From NCBI GenBank assembly GCA_012798365.1, contig JAAZNH010000025.1, positions 1-11,314 on the forward strand: a stretch of DNA of 11,314 bases, read 5' to 3'. This stretch comes from Methanomicrobiales archaeon (GTDB lineage: Archaea > Halobacteriota > Methanomicrobia > Methanomicrobiales > Methanospirillaceae). The notes beneath the pieces are model-generated. The model searched no databases. It had not been told where the DNA came from and worked only from the letters and a program-made list of their open reading frames with translations. This document shows, in pieces, positions 1 through 7,312 of the stretch; position 1 is the stretch's first letter; the number at the start of each line of letters is the position of its first letter. A program made the translations under genes and the position numbers.

Positions 1-534
1 CGCATAGGTCTCGTGCGGCGAGTCCACCAGTTCCATGCCATAGACCTGGGCGTCAAAAGAGCTGGGCAGCAGTTCGACAATCGCAAGCGACTGCTGGTTC
101 AGCGTGCACCGTGCGCCGGGCTTTAAGTCCTCGGTATTGATGGATGGGGAGCTCCGGACCAGGAAACGGGGGCCGGCGCTGCTGCGCACGATGACCCGGG
201 ACGCATCCACAACGTCCGTGACCGTGCCGATAATCAGCGGCGGGCTCCTCAGCTGTTCGCTCTCGCTCTTGAGTTTGCGGACCTCGCGCTCGTAGCGGAT
301 CTTCTGGGTCTCAATATAACGCTTGTCCGCCTCAACCTGCCGGAGCTGTTCGCGGAGTTCGAGGTTGCGGGACTCGAGATTGCCCACGCGCTCCATCATC
401 TGCACTTCCAGGTCGTGTTTGTCGCTCTCGATCTGGGACAGCTGCTCCCGCAACTGTTCGGACAGGGTGCGGTACAGCCGGTACAGTTCTTCTGGAGTCT
501 GGGGATCCGGGGACTGGTGGATGATATCGCCCAT
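1..534 (-). CDS. pan: Proteasome-activating nucleotidase PAN, N-terminal part (truncated by window edge)
   Basis: PAN is the hexameric AAA+ ATPase that unfolds proteins and feeds them into the archaeal 20S proteasome in the cytoplasm. The 178 codons here hold the substrate-facing end. Residues about 12-85 form a long charged coiled coil, with repeated leucine/glutamate/arginine spacing and the segment MERVGNLESRNLELREQL. Residues about 86-170 form the OB-fold domain, with the typical PPLIIGTVTDVV, SSAGPRFLVRSS and CTLNQQSLAIVELLP segments. The AAA+ module with Walker A and B would follow beyond base 1, so it cannot be checked. The ATG at 534 is chosen because a Shine-Dalgarno-like GTGAGG lies six bases upstream; another ATG just upstream is followed at once by a stop. 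The gene diverges from aMBF1. The OB-fold match makes this call firm, although the catalytic part is not visible. Confidence 0.93.
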   Translation of the reverse strand, partial: MGDIIHQSPDPQTPEELYRLYRTLSEQLREQLSQIESDKHDLEVQMMERVGNLESRNLELREQLRQVEADKRYIETQKIRYEREVRKLKSESEQLRSPPLIIGTVTDVVDASRVIVRSSAGPRFLVRSSPSINTEDLKPGARCTLNQQSLAIVELLPSSFDAQVYGMELVDSPHETYA

Positions 535-540
535 GTCGTG

Positions 541-546
541 CCTCAC
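541..546 (-). promoter_or_regulatory. Ribosome binding site of pan
   Basis: GTGAGG on the minus strand lies six bases before the ATG at 534 and matches the 3' end of archaeal 16S rRNA. It decides the start of pan. Confidence 0.6.
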
Positions 547-564
547 ATGATATTAAGAGATACA

Positions 565-573
565 CTATATAAA
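565..573 (-). promoter_or_regulatory. TATA box of pan
   Basis: On the minus strand the bases read TTTATATAG, close to the methanogen TATA consensus. The centre lies about 35 bases before the pan ATG. Transcription should therefore start near 543-545, giving a leader of about 10 bases that just holds the GTGAGG site. The box is inferred from sequence and distance only. Confidence 0.55.
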
Positions 574-626
574 GTGTTTGTGAAAAGGCAATGGAAAAAA
601 GCCTGAATTTTTGTTTTTGTTGCACG

Positions 627-636
627 AAAATTATTA
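627..636 (+). promoter_or_regulatory. Probable TATA box of aMBF1
   Basis: AAAATTATTA is the A/T-rich element at the right distance from the ATG at 666. Its centre is about 34 bases upstream, predicting a leader of roughly 8 bases. No clear Shine-Dalgarno site precedes the ATG, which fits a leaderless or near-leaderless mRNA. Confidence 0.4.
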
Positions 637-665
637 CCTCGCAGTACAATTCACTATAAGAGAAC

Positions 666-1181
666 ATGCAGTGCGAAATGTGTGGAGAAACGATCCGCGG
701 TGCACCCAAGCTGGTGAGAGTCGAGGGCGCCGAGCTGCAGGTGTGCAGCAAATGCGAGAAGTTCGGCACTGAAGTGCAGCAGGTGCGCCGCACCGGTCCT
801 GCAGCGATACGGTCTGCACCCCAGAAACAGGGCCGTCCGGGCACTGCGGCACCTGCCGCATCCGCGTACCGGAAACGGGATCTCTTTGACTACATGGAAG
901 GCGAGATCGTCGATGACTATGCCGTCCGCATCCGGCATGCCCGCGAGGAGAAAGGACTCTCCCAGAAAGACCTTGCCATGCAGCTCAAGGAAAAAGAGCA
1001 CCTGATCAAGAAGATCGAGAATTCAGAACTGGTGCCGGAAGAGGGAGTCCGCAAAAAACTCGAGAAAGCCCTCTCCATCCGGCTCGTCGATGCCATGGAA
1101 TCAGATGCAGAGAAGAAGACCCAGAACAGGCTCACCCCGACTCTTGGCGACCTGACCATCATCAGGAAAGCAAAAAAATAA
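666..1181 (+). CDS. mbf1: Archaeal multiprotein bridging factor 1 (aMBF1), zinc ribbon plus Cro/C1 helix-turn-helix
   Basis: This 171-residue protein is the archaeal homologue of eukaryotic MBF1. In eukaryotes MBF1 links regulators to the TATA-binding protein; in archaea the family is mainly associated with the ribosome and translation. The N-terminus has a zinc ribbon with C3/C6 (CEMC) and C27/C30 (CSKC). A low-complexity Ala/Pro/Arg/Gln linker covers about 40-68. A Cro/C1-type helix-turn-helix covers about 85-142, including the segments RIRHAREEKGLSQKDLA and HLIKKIENSELVP. The basic tail LTPTLGDLTIIRKAKK is typical of the archaeal family. Length and domain order are complete. The gene stands alone, diverges from pan, and is followed by three oligo-T tracts. 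The identification is secure, but the exact cellular role of archaeal MBF1 is less so. Confidence 0.95.
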   Translation: MQCEMCGETIRGAPKLVRVEGAELQVCSKCEKFGTEVQQVRRTGPAAIRSAPQKQGRPGTAAPAASAYRKRDLFDYMEGEIVDDYAVRIRHAREEKGLSQKDLAMQLKEKEHLIKKIENSELVPEEGVRKKLEKALSIRLVDAMESDAEKKTQNRLTPTLGDLTIIRKAKK

Positions 1182-1238
1182 TTTTTTCATCCCTTCCCGC
1201 CCCGCTTTTTTCTGATTGGATTTCCCGTACCGTTTTTT
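1182..1238 (+). terminator. Oligo-T terminator region after aMBF1
   Basis: Three T6 tracts lie at 1182-1187, 1206-1211 and 1233-1238 directly after the aMBF1 stop codon. Archaeal RNA polymerase terminates intrinsically at such runs without needing a hairpin. On the opposite strand they are A-runs, so they do not serve the convergent phosphate operon. Confidence 0.6.
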
Positions 1239-1259
1239 ATTGAGTTCTTTTCGGAGCTT

Positions 1260-1919
1260 TCACGCCAGATCAATAACGGCATTGTGCAGGATATCGAGCG
1301 TGTCGCGCATGGCCCTGCCCGCATCGCGCAGGTGATGGTAAATCTCCTTGGTTCGCATGGCATGCATTACATCATTGGTTTTTAACAGTTCGGTCATACC
1401 CGCGATGTAGTGATCCTCAAGCGCATTGTAAAAGTCCCGGGCCTTCCGGATCTCGTCCTCTACCACATCCTTGTCCGAGTCCAGGGCGCCGATGCCCCGT
1501 CCAATGCATTCCGTGCCGCAGACAAGGTCGCCAGCCATGGCATGGATATGCAGGTCAGGAACAACGCCGAACGCGTACATCTCCCGGGCCGTGTCCCTGG
1601 ATGAGTTCAGGATATAATCCATCTGGCGCGAGATGCTGTAAATATCCTGCCGGTCAAACGGTGTTGAGAAGGAACTGATCAGTTTCTCCTCCATGTCATG
1701 GCGCATGGCATCCACTTCGGTTTCGATCCGTTCCAGTTCGGCGGGATTTTTCAGGGGCAGGGATTCCATCCAGAAGGCAAAGGCCCGGACACCGGCAACC
1801 GTGCGGCCTGCCTGGTCGTCGAGCATGGCATGAAAATCATATTCGCGCGGGAATATTGCAGAGAAGAGCCCGGGGCTCCTGGTATACTTGTTCTTGTTCA
1901 GTTCAGGGTTCGATGGCAT
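1260..1919 (-). CDS. DUF47/PhoU-like protein, PiT partner
   Basis: This 219-residue, all-helical cytoplasmic protein belongs to the DUF47 family (PhoU-like fold, TIGR00153 type), whose genes commonly neighbour low-affinity phosphate permeases. Landmarks are PREYDFHAMLDDQA (24-37), the acidic metal-binding-type segment IETEVDAMRHDMEE (65-78), and the family signature FSTPFDRQDIYSISRQMD (84-101). The second half keeps the KEIYHHLRDAGRAMRDTLDIL pattern (191-211). The ATG at 1919 follows the pit stop codon after one base, with GGAG inside the end of pit as ribosome binding site, so the two genes are surely co-transcribed and translationally linked. It probably modulates PiT activity. An oddity is that the acidic residues expected in the second-half metal motif look substituted. 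The family call is strong; the regulatory role is inferred from family and context. Confidence 0.88.
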   Translation of the reverse strand: MPSNPELNKNKYTRSPGLFSAIFPREYDFHAMLDDQAGRTVAGVRAFAFWMESLPLKNPAELERIETEVDAMRHDMEEKLISSFSTPFDRQDIYSISRQMDYILNSSRDTAREMYAFGVVPDLHIHAMAGDLVCGTECIGRGIGALDSDKDVVEDEIRKARDFYNALEDHYIAGMTELLKTNDVMHAMRTKEIYHHLRDAGRAMRDTLDILHNAVIDLA

Positions 1920-1920
1920 T

Positions 1921-2952
1921 TCAGGCTCCGTACAGGAAGGAGAGGAGAGAGAAGATGATCCCGGAGATGAGCATGGTAACCGGGATGGTCACGATCATGG
2001 CAACGAGGATGTGCTTTCCCACGTCCCATTTGACTTTTTTTGGATTCTCGGCAGCACCGACACCAAGGACCGACATGGTGATGACCTGCGTTGAGGAGAC
2101 CGGTGCGCCGGCCAGGGTCGAGATCGCAAGCGATGAGGCCGAGAAGACCTGCGAATCGAATGAATGGACCGGTTCGATCCGGAAGATCCGGCGGCCGAGC
2201 GTGTTCATGATGCGCCAGCCGCCGCTGATGGTCCCCAGGGAGAGCAGGACCGCACAGGCGGCACGGGCCCAGAACGGCACATCCGCGGTAAGGGCAAGAC
2301 CGGACGCAACCAGCACCATGGCGATCATACCCATCTGTTTCTGGGTATCATTGGCCGCATTGGAGAAGGCCATGACTGCCGCAGCGCACCAGTTCAGGGC
2401 AATGATTGGCCGGTTGGCTGAGCGTTTTGCATTGCGCAGGAGAATTCCCGTTGCCCGGTGCATGACAAAACTGCCGATGAAGCCGATGAGCAGGGATATC
2501 ACAAAGAACGCAAGGATCTTGGTGAACCCGGCCAGTTCATGCGAAGGGCCGAAGAGCTCCTCCAATCCCCAGAAGATGCATCCGGTCCCGGCGGCAGCGA
2601 TGCCGGCACCGACAAGGCCGCCAATCAGCGAATGGGTCGAGGATGAGGGAAGGCCGATTTTCCAGGTGACGAGGTTCCAGAGAACGGCAGTCACGAGCGC
2701 AGCAAAGAGGATGATGAGTTCCACCCGGCCCCCGCCCGGTGCATCCACAAGCCCGGTCAGGGTGAATGCAACGGCACTGCCCCCGAGCATTGCACCAAAG
2801 AACGACATCACCGCAACAAGGATGATACCGGTCTTCGGGGTTGCCGAACGCGAGGCTATGAAGGTTGCCGCAATGGAACTTGCATCCTGGAACCCGTTCG
2901 TGAACGTGAACGCGAGCGCAAGCAGTATCGTGAGAATGGCGATCTCAAGCAT
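1921..2952 (-). CDS. pit: Inorganic phosphate transporter, PiT family
   Basis: This is a 343-residue integral membrane permease of the PiT family, which imports phosphate (often as a metal-phosphate complex) with a cation gradient. Both halves carry the inverted-repeat signatures. The first is TNGFQDASSIAATF (18-31), comparable to NGFHDTANAVAT of bacterial PitA. The second is AFSNAANDTQKQMG (195-208). Also visible are GLPSSSTHSLIGG (100-112), GTISGGWRIMNTLG (240-253) and GAPVSSTQV (282-290). About ten hydrophobic helices can be traced. Like other archaeal and many bacterial members, it is much shorter than E. coli PitA because the central loop is small. The ATG at 2952 has AGGA nine bases upstream. 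It is the first gene of a two-gene operon with the DUF47 protein. Whether sulfate could be an alternative substrate cannot be read from sequence, but the DUF47 neighbour favours phosphate. Confidence 0.93.
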   Translation of the reverse strand: MLEIAILTILLALAFTFTNGFQDASSIAATFIASRSATPKTGIILVAVMSFFGAMLGGSAVAFTLTGLVDAPGGGRVELIILFAALVTAVLWNLVTWKIGLPSSSTHSLIGGLVGAGIAAAGTGCIFWGLEELFGPSHELAGFTKILAFFVISLLIGFIGSFVMHRATGILLRNAKRSANRPIIALNWCAAAVMAFSNAANDTQKQMGMIAMVLVASGLALTADVPFWARAACAVLLSLGTISGGWRIMNTLGRRIFRIEPVHSFDSQVFSASSLAISTLAGAPVSSTQVITMSVLGVGAAENPKKVKWDVGKHILVAMIVTIPVTMLISGIIFSLLSFLYGA

Positions 2953-3314
2953 AGCCCGGTATCCTTTGGCAAACGCCGGGAATGGTTCCCGCGTCTGCCT
3001 TAAGCGCTAGTAGCATTCCGGGGCAATAAAATCCTTGCACAGGTCCCAAATGATCCCGGGGCCATACTCCCGCAGTTTTCTCATAATACCTCACGGGCGA
3101 TTAACTGATACGAACCACGTGGAGCATTTCAGGTCTTCGCCAATCCGGGAAAGGATCCTGGAAATTTTTTTGGGGAGTGCATCAATGGAAGACAGATGAT
3201 TTCTGCCCGGAAAAAGAGAGAAACCCTTCAGATTACTCAACAGCACAGTTCCTTGAGCAGGAAAGTTTCGGCATGCTTAAACACTCTCATTCTGTTATTA
3301 ACCACGCTGATAGT
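2953..3314. other. Divergent intergenic region between pit and the PEGA protein gene
   Basis: This 362-base gap holds the promoters of two divergent units. On the minus strand TTTTATT at 3031-3025 is a plausible TATA box for pit, giving a leader of about 50 bases that contains AGGA (2965-2962). For the PEGA gene I find no convincing TATA box; the nearest A/T-rich stretch is GAAATTTTTTT around 3161-3171. The last 130 bases contain short open frames, described under findings. No RNA gene or clear repeat is seen. Confidence 0.4.
3025..3031 (-). promoter_or_regulatory. Possible TATA box of the pit operon
   Basis: TTTTATT on the minus strand predicts transcription start near 3003, about 50 bases before the pit ATG. 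This is a weak consensus match and the only A/T-rich element close to pit. Confidence 0.35.
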
Positions 3315-5159
3315 ATGAAATCCGGAATAGTTCTCACCTGTATCATTCTTTTCTGCCTGCTGGCTATGCCCGTCATGGCAGCAGAAGAAAAGCCCACAGA
3401 GACCGAAACCCTCATCCATGGGGTAACCCTGGCACCGGTTACGGAAACGACAAAAGAGATCACCAAAGATCCTACCACTGAACCGACCCGGGAACCAACC
3501 ACGGCACGGACCACGGAACCGGTTACGGAGAAGCCTACGCAGATCATCACAGCGGAACCCACCACGGAGAAGCCTGTCACAAAAGAGACTGCCGTGACGG
3601 TGACCGTTACGGAGATCCCCGGGCCCAAAGTCGGGTGGCTGACCATCATCTCAACACCCACGGGCGCCGAAGTCACCATTGACGGGAAAAATGCCGGCCT
3701 GACCCCCGTCACCGGCCGGGAGGTTGGTGAGGGCTCCCATGCGATCGCGGTCTCCCTGTCCGGCTTTGAGACGTACCATGCAGAAAAGTCCGTTGCTGCG
3801 GGAGAGCAGGCAGCAGTTGATGCAACGCTCAAAGAGATCGTTATCCCGACAACGGTGCCCACAACGCAGGTGACGATACAACCGGAACCGACCGTCACCC
3901 CGCCCCCCTGCATTGGATGCGATAAAGGCTGGATACGCGTGTACTGCAATGTGAACGGGGCAACGGTATCATTTGACCAGCTCTCCTCCGGCTGCACGAT
4001 CGCCAACGGGTACTGCGATACCGAGGTGAGCACAACGGGGACCGCCTTCAAAACATTCACCGTCCAGAAGCCCGGTTATGAAATCTTTACCGGTTCCGTA
4101 AGTTCCTGGCCGGCAAAAGGTCAGACGGTTACGCTCTACTCCACGCTTGTTCCCGTGCAGTCCAGCGGCAATATCCAGGTGAACTCCCAGCCGTCCGGCG
4201 CAGTTGTAACCCTTGATGGCGGCACCTGGCAGTATACCCCGGCTACGTTCACATCAGCAAGCACCGGGACGCACTTCCTCAAAATCACCCTGAATGGCTA
4301 CCAGCAATACGGAACATCGGTCACGGTCTCCCCCGGCCAGACATCCACGGTGAATGCCTACCTTACTCCCAACCCGCCGCAGCCCCGTACCGGCTCGCTC
4401 AATATTGTCACCTCTCCCAAAGGTGCGGACATCTACGTTGACGGGACGTACTATGCCGAGTCGCCGTTCATCGTCACCAACCTCGCCCCGGGCTCGCATG
4501 TTCTCCGCATGTACAAAGCAGGGTTTGACGAGTACATGTCCACGGTGACGGTAAATGCCGGCCAGCAGACACCGGTATCCTATACCTTCACGCCCCAGCG
4601 CGGGCCGGTGGGATCCCTTGACGTATTCTCTACGCCGGCGGGATCTGCCGTGTACCTTGACGGCAACTACATGGGCCATACCCCCTATGGCGGCTCACTC
4701 GATATCCCGAGCGTTCTTTCGGGGACGCATATTATCCTCCTCAGGCAGCAGGACTACAACGACTACACGCAGACGGTAAACGTCCGGAGCGGGGAGATCA
4801 TCACGGTCAGCGCCCAGCTCACCCCCAATGCGCCATCCCCGCATCCGGACACAACCGGGCAGATCATGGTGGTCTCAACGCCGTCCGGTGCCGAACTCTT
4901 CATTGACAACAGTTTTAAGGGAATTACCCCGGTGACTATTCCTGATCTCCCGGCCGGTTCCCACGTGGTCATGGTGCGGCAGGCCGGGTACACCGATGCA
5001 ACGCAGACCGTCACGGTCACGGGCGGCCAGGTAACGCCGGTTTCCCTGAGCCTGGCACCCGTACCGGTCACGAAAGCAACCCCGCTCTCCATGCTCTCCA
5101 TCATCAGCGCCATTGCCCTTGCAGGACTTGCCATGGCATTCTTCGCAAAACGGCAGTAA
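3315..5159 (+). CDS. Secreted, membrane-anchored PEGA-repeat surface protein
   Basis: This 614-residue protein is probably displayed on the cell surface. Residues 1-22 are a signal peptide (hydrophobic core 5-21, cleavage after VMA). Residues about 25-105 are a Thr/Glu/Pro-rich stalk, likely O-glycosylated. Six PEGA-type beta repeats of about 70 residues start at 107, 205, 285, 360, 433 and 515; typical cores are STPTGAEVTIDG and STPSGAELFIDN, followed by G-[ST]-H and a GY/GF turn. Repeat 2 is divergent and carries cysteines (CIGC, YC, GC, YC). A C-terminal hydrophobic segment (about 592-610) ending AKRQ is a membrane anchor. The ATG at 3315 is chosen because it gives a compact signal peptide; in-frame ATG 3273 (with AGGAAAG upstream) and GTG 3177 would add 14 or 46 polar residues. 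PEGA domains occur in S-layer and surface proteins, and their ligand is unknown. No enzyme domain is seen. Confidence 0.85.
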   Translation: MKSGIVLTCIILFCLLAMPVMAAEEKPTETETLIHGVTLAPVTETTKEITKDPTTEPTREPTTARTTEPVTEKPTQIITAEPTTEKPVTKETAVTVTVTEIPGPKVGWLTIISTPTGAEVTIDGKNAGLTPVTGREVGEGSHAIAVSLSGFETYHAEKSVAAGEQAAVDATLKEIVIPTTVPTTQVTIQPEPTVTPPPCIGCDKGWIRVYCNVNGATVSFDQLSSGCTIANGYCDTEVSTTGTAFKTFTVQKPGYEIFTGSVSSWPAKGQTVTLYSTLVPVQSSGNIQVNSQPSGAVVTLDGGTWQYTPATFTSASTGTHFLKITLNGYQQYGTSVTVSPGQTSTVNAYLTPNPPQPRTGSLNIVTSPKGADIYVDGTYYAESPFIVTNLAPGSHVLRMYKAGFDEYMSTVTVNAGQQTPVSYTFTPQRGPVGSLDVFSTPAGSAVYLDGNYMGHTPYGGSLDIPSVLSGTHIILLRQQDYNDYTQTVNVRSGEIITVSAQLTPNAPSPHPDTTGQIMVVSTPSGAELFIDNSFKGITPVTIPDLPAGSHVVMVRQAGYTDATQTVTVTGGQVTPVSLSLAPVPVTKATPLSMLSIISAIALAGLAMAFFAKRQ

Positions 5160-5185
5160 TCCCCCCTATCCGGATTACCAAATCA

Positions 5186-5190
5186 TTTTT
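5186..5190 (+). terminator. Possible oligo-T terminator after the PEGA gene
   Basis: A single T5 run lies 27 bases after the stop codon, in the convergent gap before the phosphatase gene. It is a weak candidate. Confidence 0.25.
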
Positions 5191-5310
5191 CCTGCCGACA
5201 GGGTAATTCCGGTGCTTTCAGGCATGTTTCTTATCGGATACCTGTCTCATCCCGGTTCACCGCTTTCCGGACGGGACCTGCCATGCCCGTTGGAAAACCG
5301 TGCAGGGAAG

Positions 5311-7215
5311 TCACCGGACTTTTACCACGAGGATTGTCATATCATCAAACTGCGGCGCATCGCCACAGAATGTCGTGACTGCTGTACGGATTGCCGCAAC
5401 CATGCCGGAAGCCGGGAGGCCGGCCGACCGGCGGATTACCTCTTTGAGCCGGTCATCGCCAAACATCTTCTCGCCGGAATCGATCGCCTCTGTCACGCCG
5501 TCCGTGTACATGACCAGCACATCGCCGCTCCGGAGCCGGACTTCCCGTTCCTCGTATCCCGGTTCGTCCACCAGGCCGATGACCGGGCCGGTGGGTTCCA
5601 GTTCCTCGAGGCTGCCATCGGCGTGCAGGAGCAGCGGCGGGTTATGGCCGGCGTTGACATACTGGAACGTTTCCTGCCGCGAATCCAGGATCCCGTAGAA
5701 CGCGGTAACGAAACTGACCGAGCCCGAGTCTTCCATAAAGATCGTATTCGAGCCCTCCAGCACCTGCCGGGCCGAGCGCTCCCAGCGGGAGACGATCCGT
5801 ACTGCCGTCCGGGAGAGTGCCATGAACAGGGATGCCGGAACGCCCTTACCGGATACATCCGCGATTACCAGCGCATGGTTCCCGTCACGGACCAGGAACA
5901 CATCGTAAAAGTCCCCGCCGACTTCCCGGGCCGGCAGGCTCATGGCTGCAAGGTCATAGCCGGGAATATCCGGCAGGTTCTTTGGCAGGAACGCCTGCTG
6001 GATATCCGCTGCAACCTGCAGTTCCGCCTTCTTGCGCTCCAGTTCTTCCGAGTACAGGAGGATCTTTTTGATCATGGTGTTGATCCCGGACTCAAGGACG
6101 GCAAACTCGGCAGTATTGACGCTTCGGATCGTGTGTGCAAGATCCCCGCCGGCTACGATTCCCACGTCCTCAACAATGGCGCCGATGGATCCGGTCAGTT
6201 TCCGGAAGAGGAAGAACGCAAGGAGGAGTCCCATGACAATGGCGCTGATCCCGATGATGAGGAACCGGTTCACGAGATCAGCAAGGGTTGCATTCAGTCG
6301 TTCATTGCTGAAACGGAGTTCCACGACAACACTGGCATCGGAGACCGCCTCCGGGTCCCGGAGGTCCACAAAGATGAACCTGGTCTCTTCATTCCCGGCG
6401 GGATCGCTACTGGTTAGGCTGCTCCGGTTTGCAATTGCCATGAGGACCATCTCCCGTGAATTGCTGCCCGGGGATCCGGCGCTTGCCGCAGCATTGCCGT
6501 AAAAGTCCCAGACACGGATCCCTTCAAGGTCCGGGTTGACAGCAAAGAGGCGGTCAGCCATCTTCTGGTACGAGAGTTCGGACCGCACATCGGAAAAGCC
6601 CGGGGAGTCAAGGCCGATCTCGAGCACGTACTGGTGATCCGGTGAGGGGATATAGGCAAATTTTCTCAGGGTGCCATTGACATTCACATCATCTGCATTC
6701 TCCACAGAACGGACGACCGGGTCAGCAGAGAACGATGAACCGAGCCGGATACGGGTGAGCTCGCGGTAGAAATCCGGGTAATTCCGAAAGTCCACCCCGC
6801 GGACCTCCGGCAGCGTCGAATACCGGATTATCCCGTCGGCATCGATGATGTAGAGGTTGAGGTCACCGGTATACCCGGTAGCGATCTCATCCCGGACCTG
6901 CGGGAGGTCAATAGCCGCCGGGTTATTGCCGGCCTGCACATAGGCCTGCTGGAATGTGTCAAGCGATCGCTCCATCTGGGGGTTGAGGTTCTTGTCGATG
7001 AGGAGGAGCCCGGTGTTCACCATCCAGACAGATTCCCGTGCATTGTTGGCAGTGTTGTCCTGCTGGATCAGGAAATCTTCCCGGATGGTCTGTTTGGCCT
7101 GCAGGTACGAGATGGCAAGCGAGGAAACAACCACAATCCCGATAATCAGCGCAATGAACCCGATCAGGTACCAGATCAGGGAAACGGGGCGGTGCTGGTC
7201 CGGGCGTGCAGTCAG
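5311..7215 (-). CDS. Membrane sensor phosphatase: Cache-like outer domain, HAMP, SpoIIE/RsbU-type PP2C
   Basis: This protein of about 634 residues should sense an extracellular signal and dephosphorylate a Ser/Thr on a cytoplasmic partner. TM1 spans about 13-38. The outer region 40-315 looks like a double Cache domain (segment LNLYIIDADGIIRYSTLPEV). TM2 is about 318-337, then HAMP (338-390) and a coiled linker leading to AADIQQAFLP. The PP2C catalytic domain runs from about 400 to the end. Its metal-binding acids are visible in VGGDFYD (D435), ADVSGKGVPASLFM (D453), YTDGVTEA (D572) and FDDMT (D624/D625), so the enzyme looks active. The start is unusual: the first ATG/GTG/TTG-type codon is GTG 7134, inside TM1. 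The frame is open upstream to a stop at 7282-7284, and CTG 7215 has a well-placed AGGTGATC, so I use it. The gene follows the STAS gene on the same strand, about 97 bases downstream. The domain call is strong; the start is moderate. Confidence 0.87.
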   Translation of the reverse strand: MTARPDQHRPVSLIWYLIGFIALIIGIVVVSSLAISYLQAKQTIREDFLIQQDNTANNARESVWMVNTGLLLIDKNLNPQMERSLDTFQQAYVQAGNNPAAIDLPQVRDEIATGYTGDLNLYIIDADGIIRYSTLPEVRGVDFRNYPDFYRELTRIRLGSSFSADPVVRSVENADDVNVNGTLRKFAYIPSPDHQYVLEIGLDSPGFSDVRSELSYQKMADRLFAVNPDLEGIRVWDFYGNAAASAGSPGSNSREMVLMAIANRSSLTSSDPAGNEETRFIFVDLRDPEAVSDASVVVELRFSNERLNATLADLVNRFLIIGISAIVMGLLLAFFLFRKLTGSIGAIVEDVGIVAGGDLAHTIRSVNTAEFAVLESGINTMIKKILLYSEELERKKAELQVAADIQQAFLPKNLPDIPGYDLAAMSLPAREVGGDFYDVFLVRDGNHALVIADVSGKGVPASLFMALSRTAVRIVSRWERSARQVLEGSNTIFMEDSGSVSFVTAFYGILDSRQETFQYVNAGHNPPLLLHADGSLEELEPTGPVIGLVDEPGYEEREVRLRSGDVLVMYTDGVTEAIDSGEKMFGDDRLKEVIRRSAGLPASGMVAAIRTAVTTFCGDAPQFDDMTILVVKVR

Positions 7216-7218
7216 AAG

Positions 7219-7225
7219 ATCACCT
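7219..7225 (-). promoter_or_regulatory. Ribosome binding site supporting a CTG start for the phosphatase
   Basis: AGGTGAT on the minus strand matches the anti-Shine-Dalgarno end of 16S rRNA over seven bases. Its AGG core ends seven bases before CTG 7215. No ATG, GTG or TTG in the phosphatase frame lies nearby. Confidence 0.5.
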
Positions 7226-7266
7226 GGGGTTAGTACGTGTAAAAGATCTGATGGATGCCGGACGTG

Positions 7267-7272
7267 AAAAAA
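7267..7272 (-). terminator. Possible oligo-T terminator after the STAS gene
   Basis: A T6 run on the minus strand lies about 40 bases after the STAS stop codon and 50 bases before the presumed phosphatase start. It could end or attenuate transcription between the two genes. Without RNA data the pair may still be one operon. Confidence 0.35.
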
Positions 7273-7312
7273 GAGCAGGTATCATGGGACCGGGGGCCGG
7301 ACCGTGCGGGGA

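Noticed and set aside
1856..3010. 384-codon open frame on the plus strand opposite pit
   Set aside because: The minus strand encodes an unmistakable PiT permease with both signature motifs; the plus frame is composition shadow.
3177..3314. GTG 3177 as start of the PEGA protein
   Set aside because: It would put 46 polar residues before the signal peptide, and the GGGGAG lies too close to this GTG. ATG 3315 gives a normal signal peptide.
3633..5064. Tandem DNA repeat or CRISPR-like array in the PEGA gene
   Set aside because: The periodicity of about 70 residues is at protein level. The DNA of the repeats has diverged and shows no constant repeat/spacer pattern.
5113..6417. Long open frame on the plus strand opposite the phosphatase gene
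   Set aside because: It is antisense to the well-supported PP2C gene, has no recognisable domain, and arises from the GC-rich codon pattern of the real gene.
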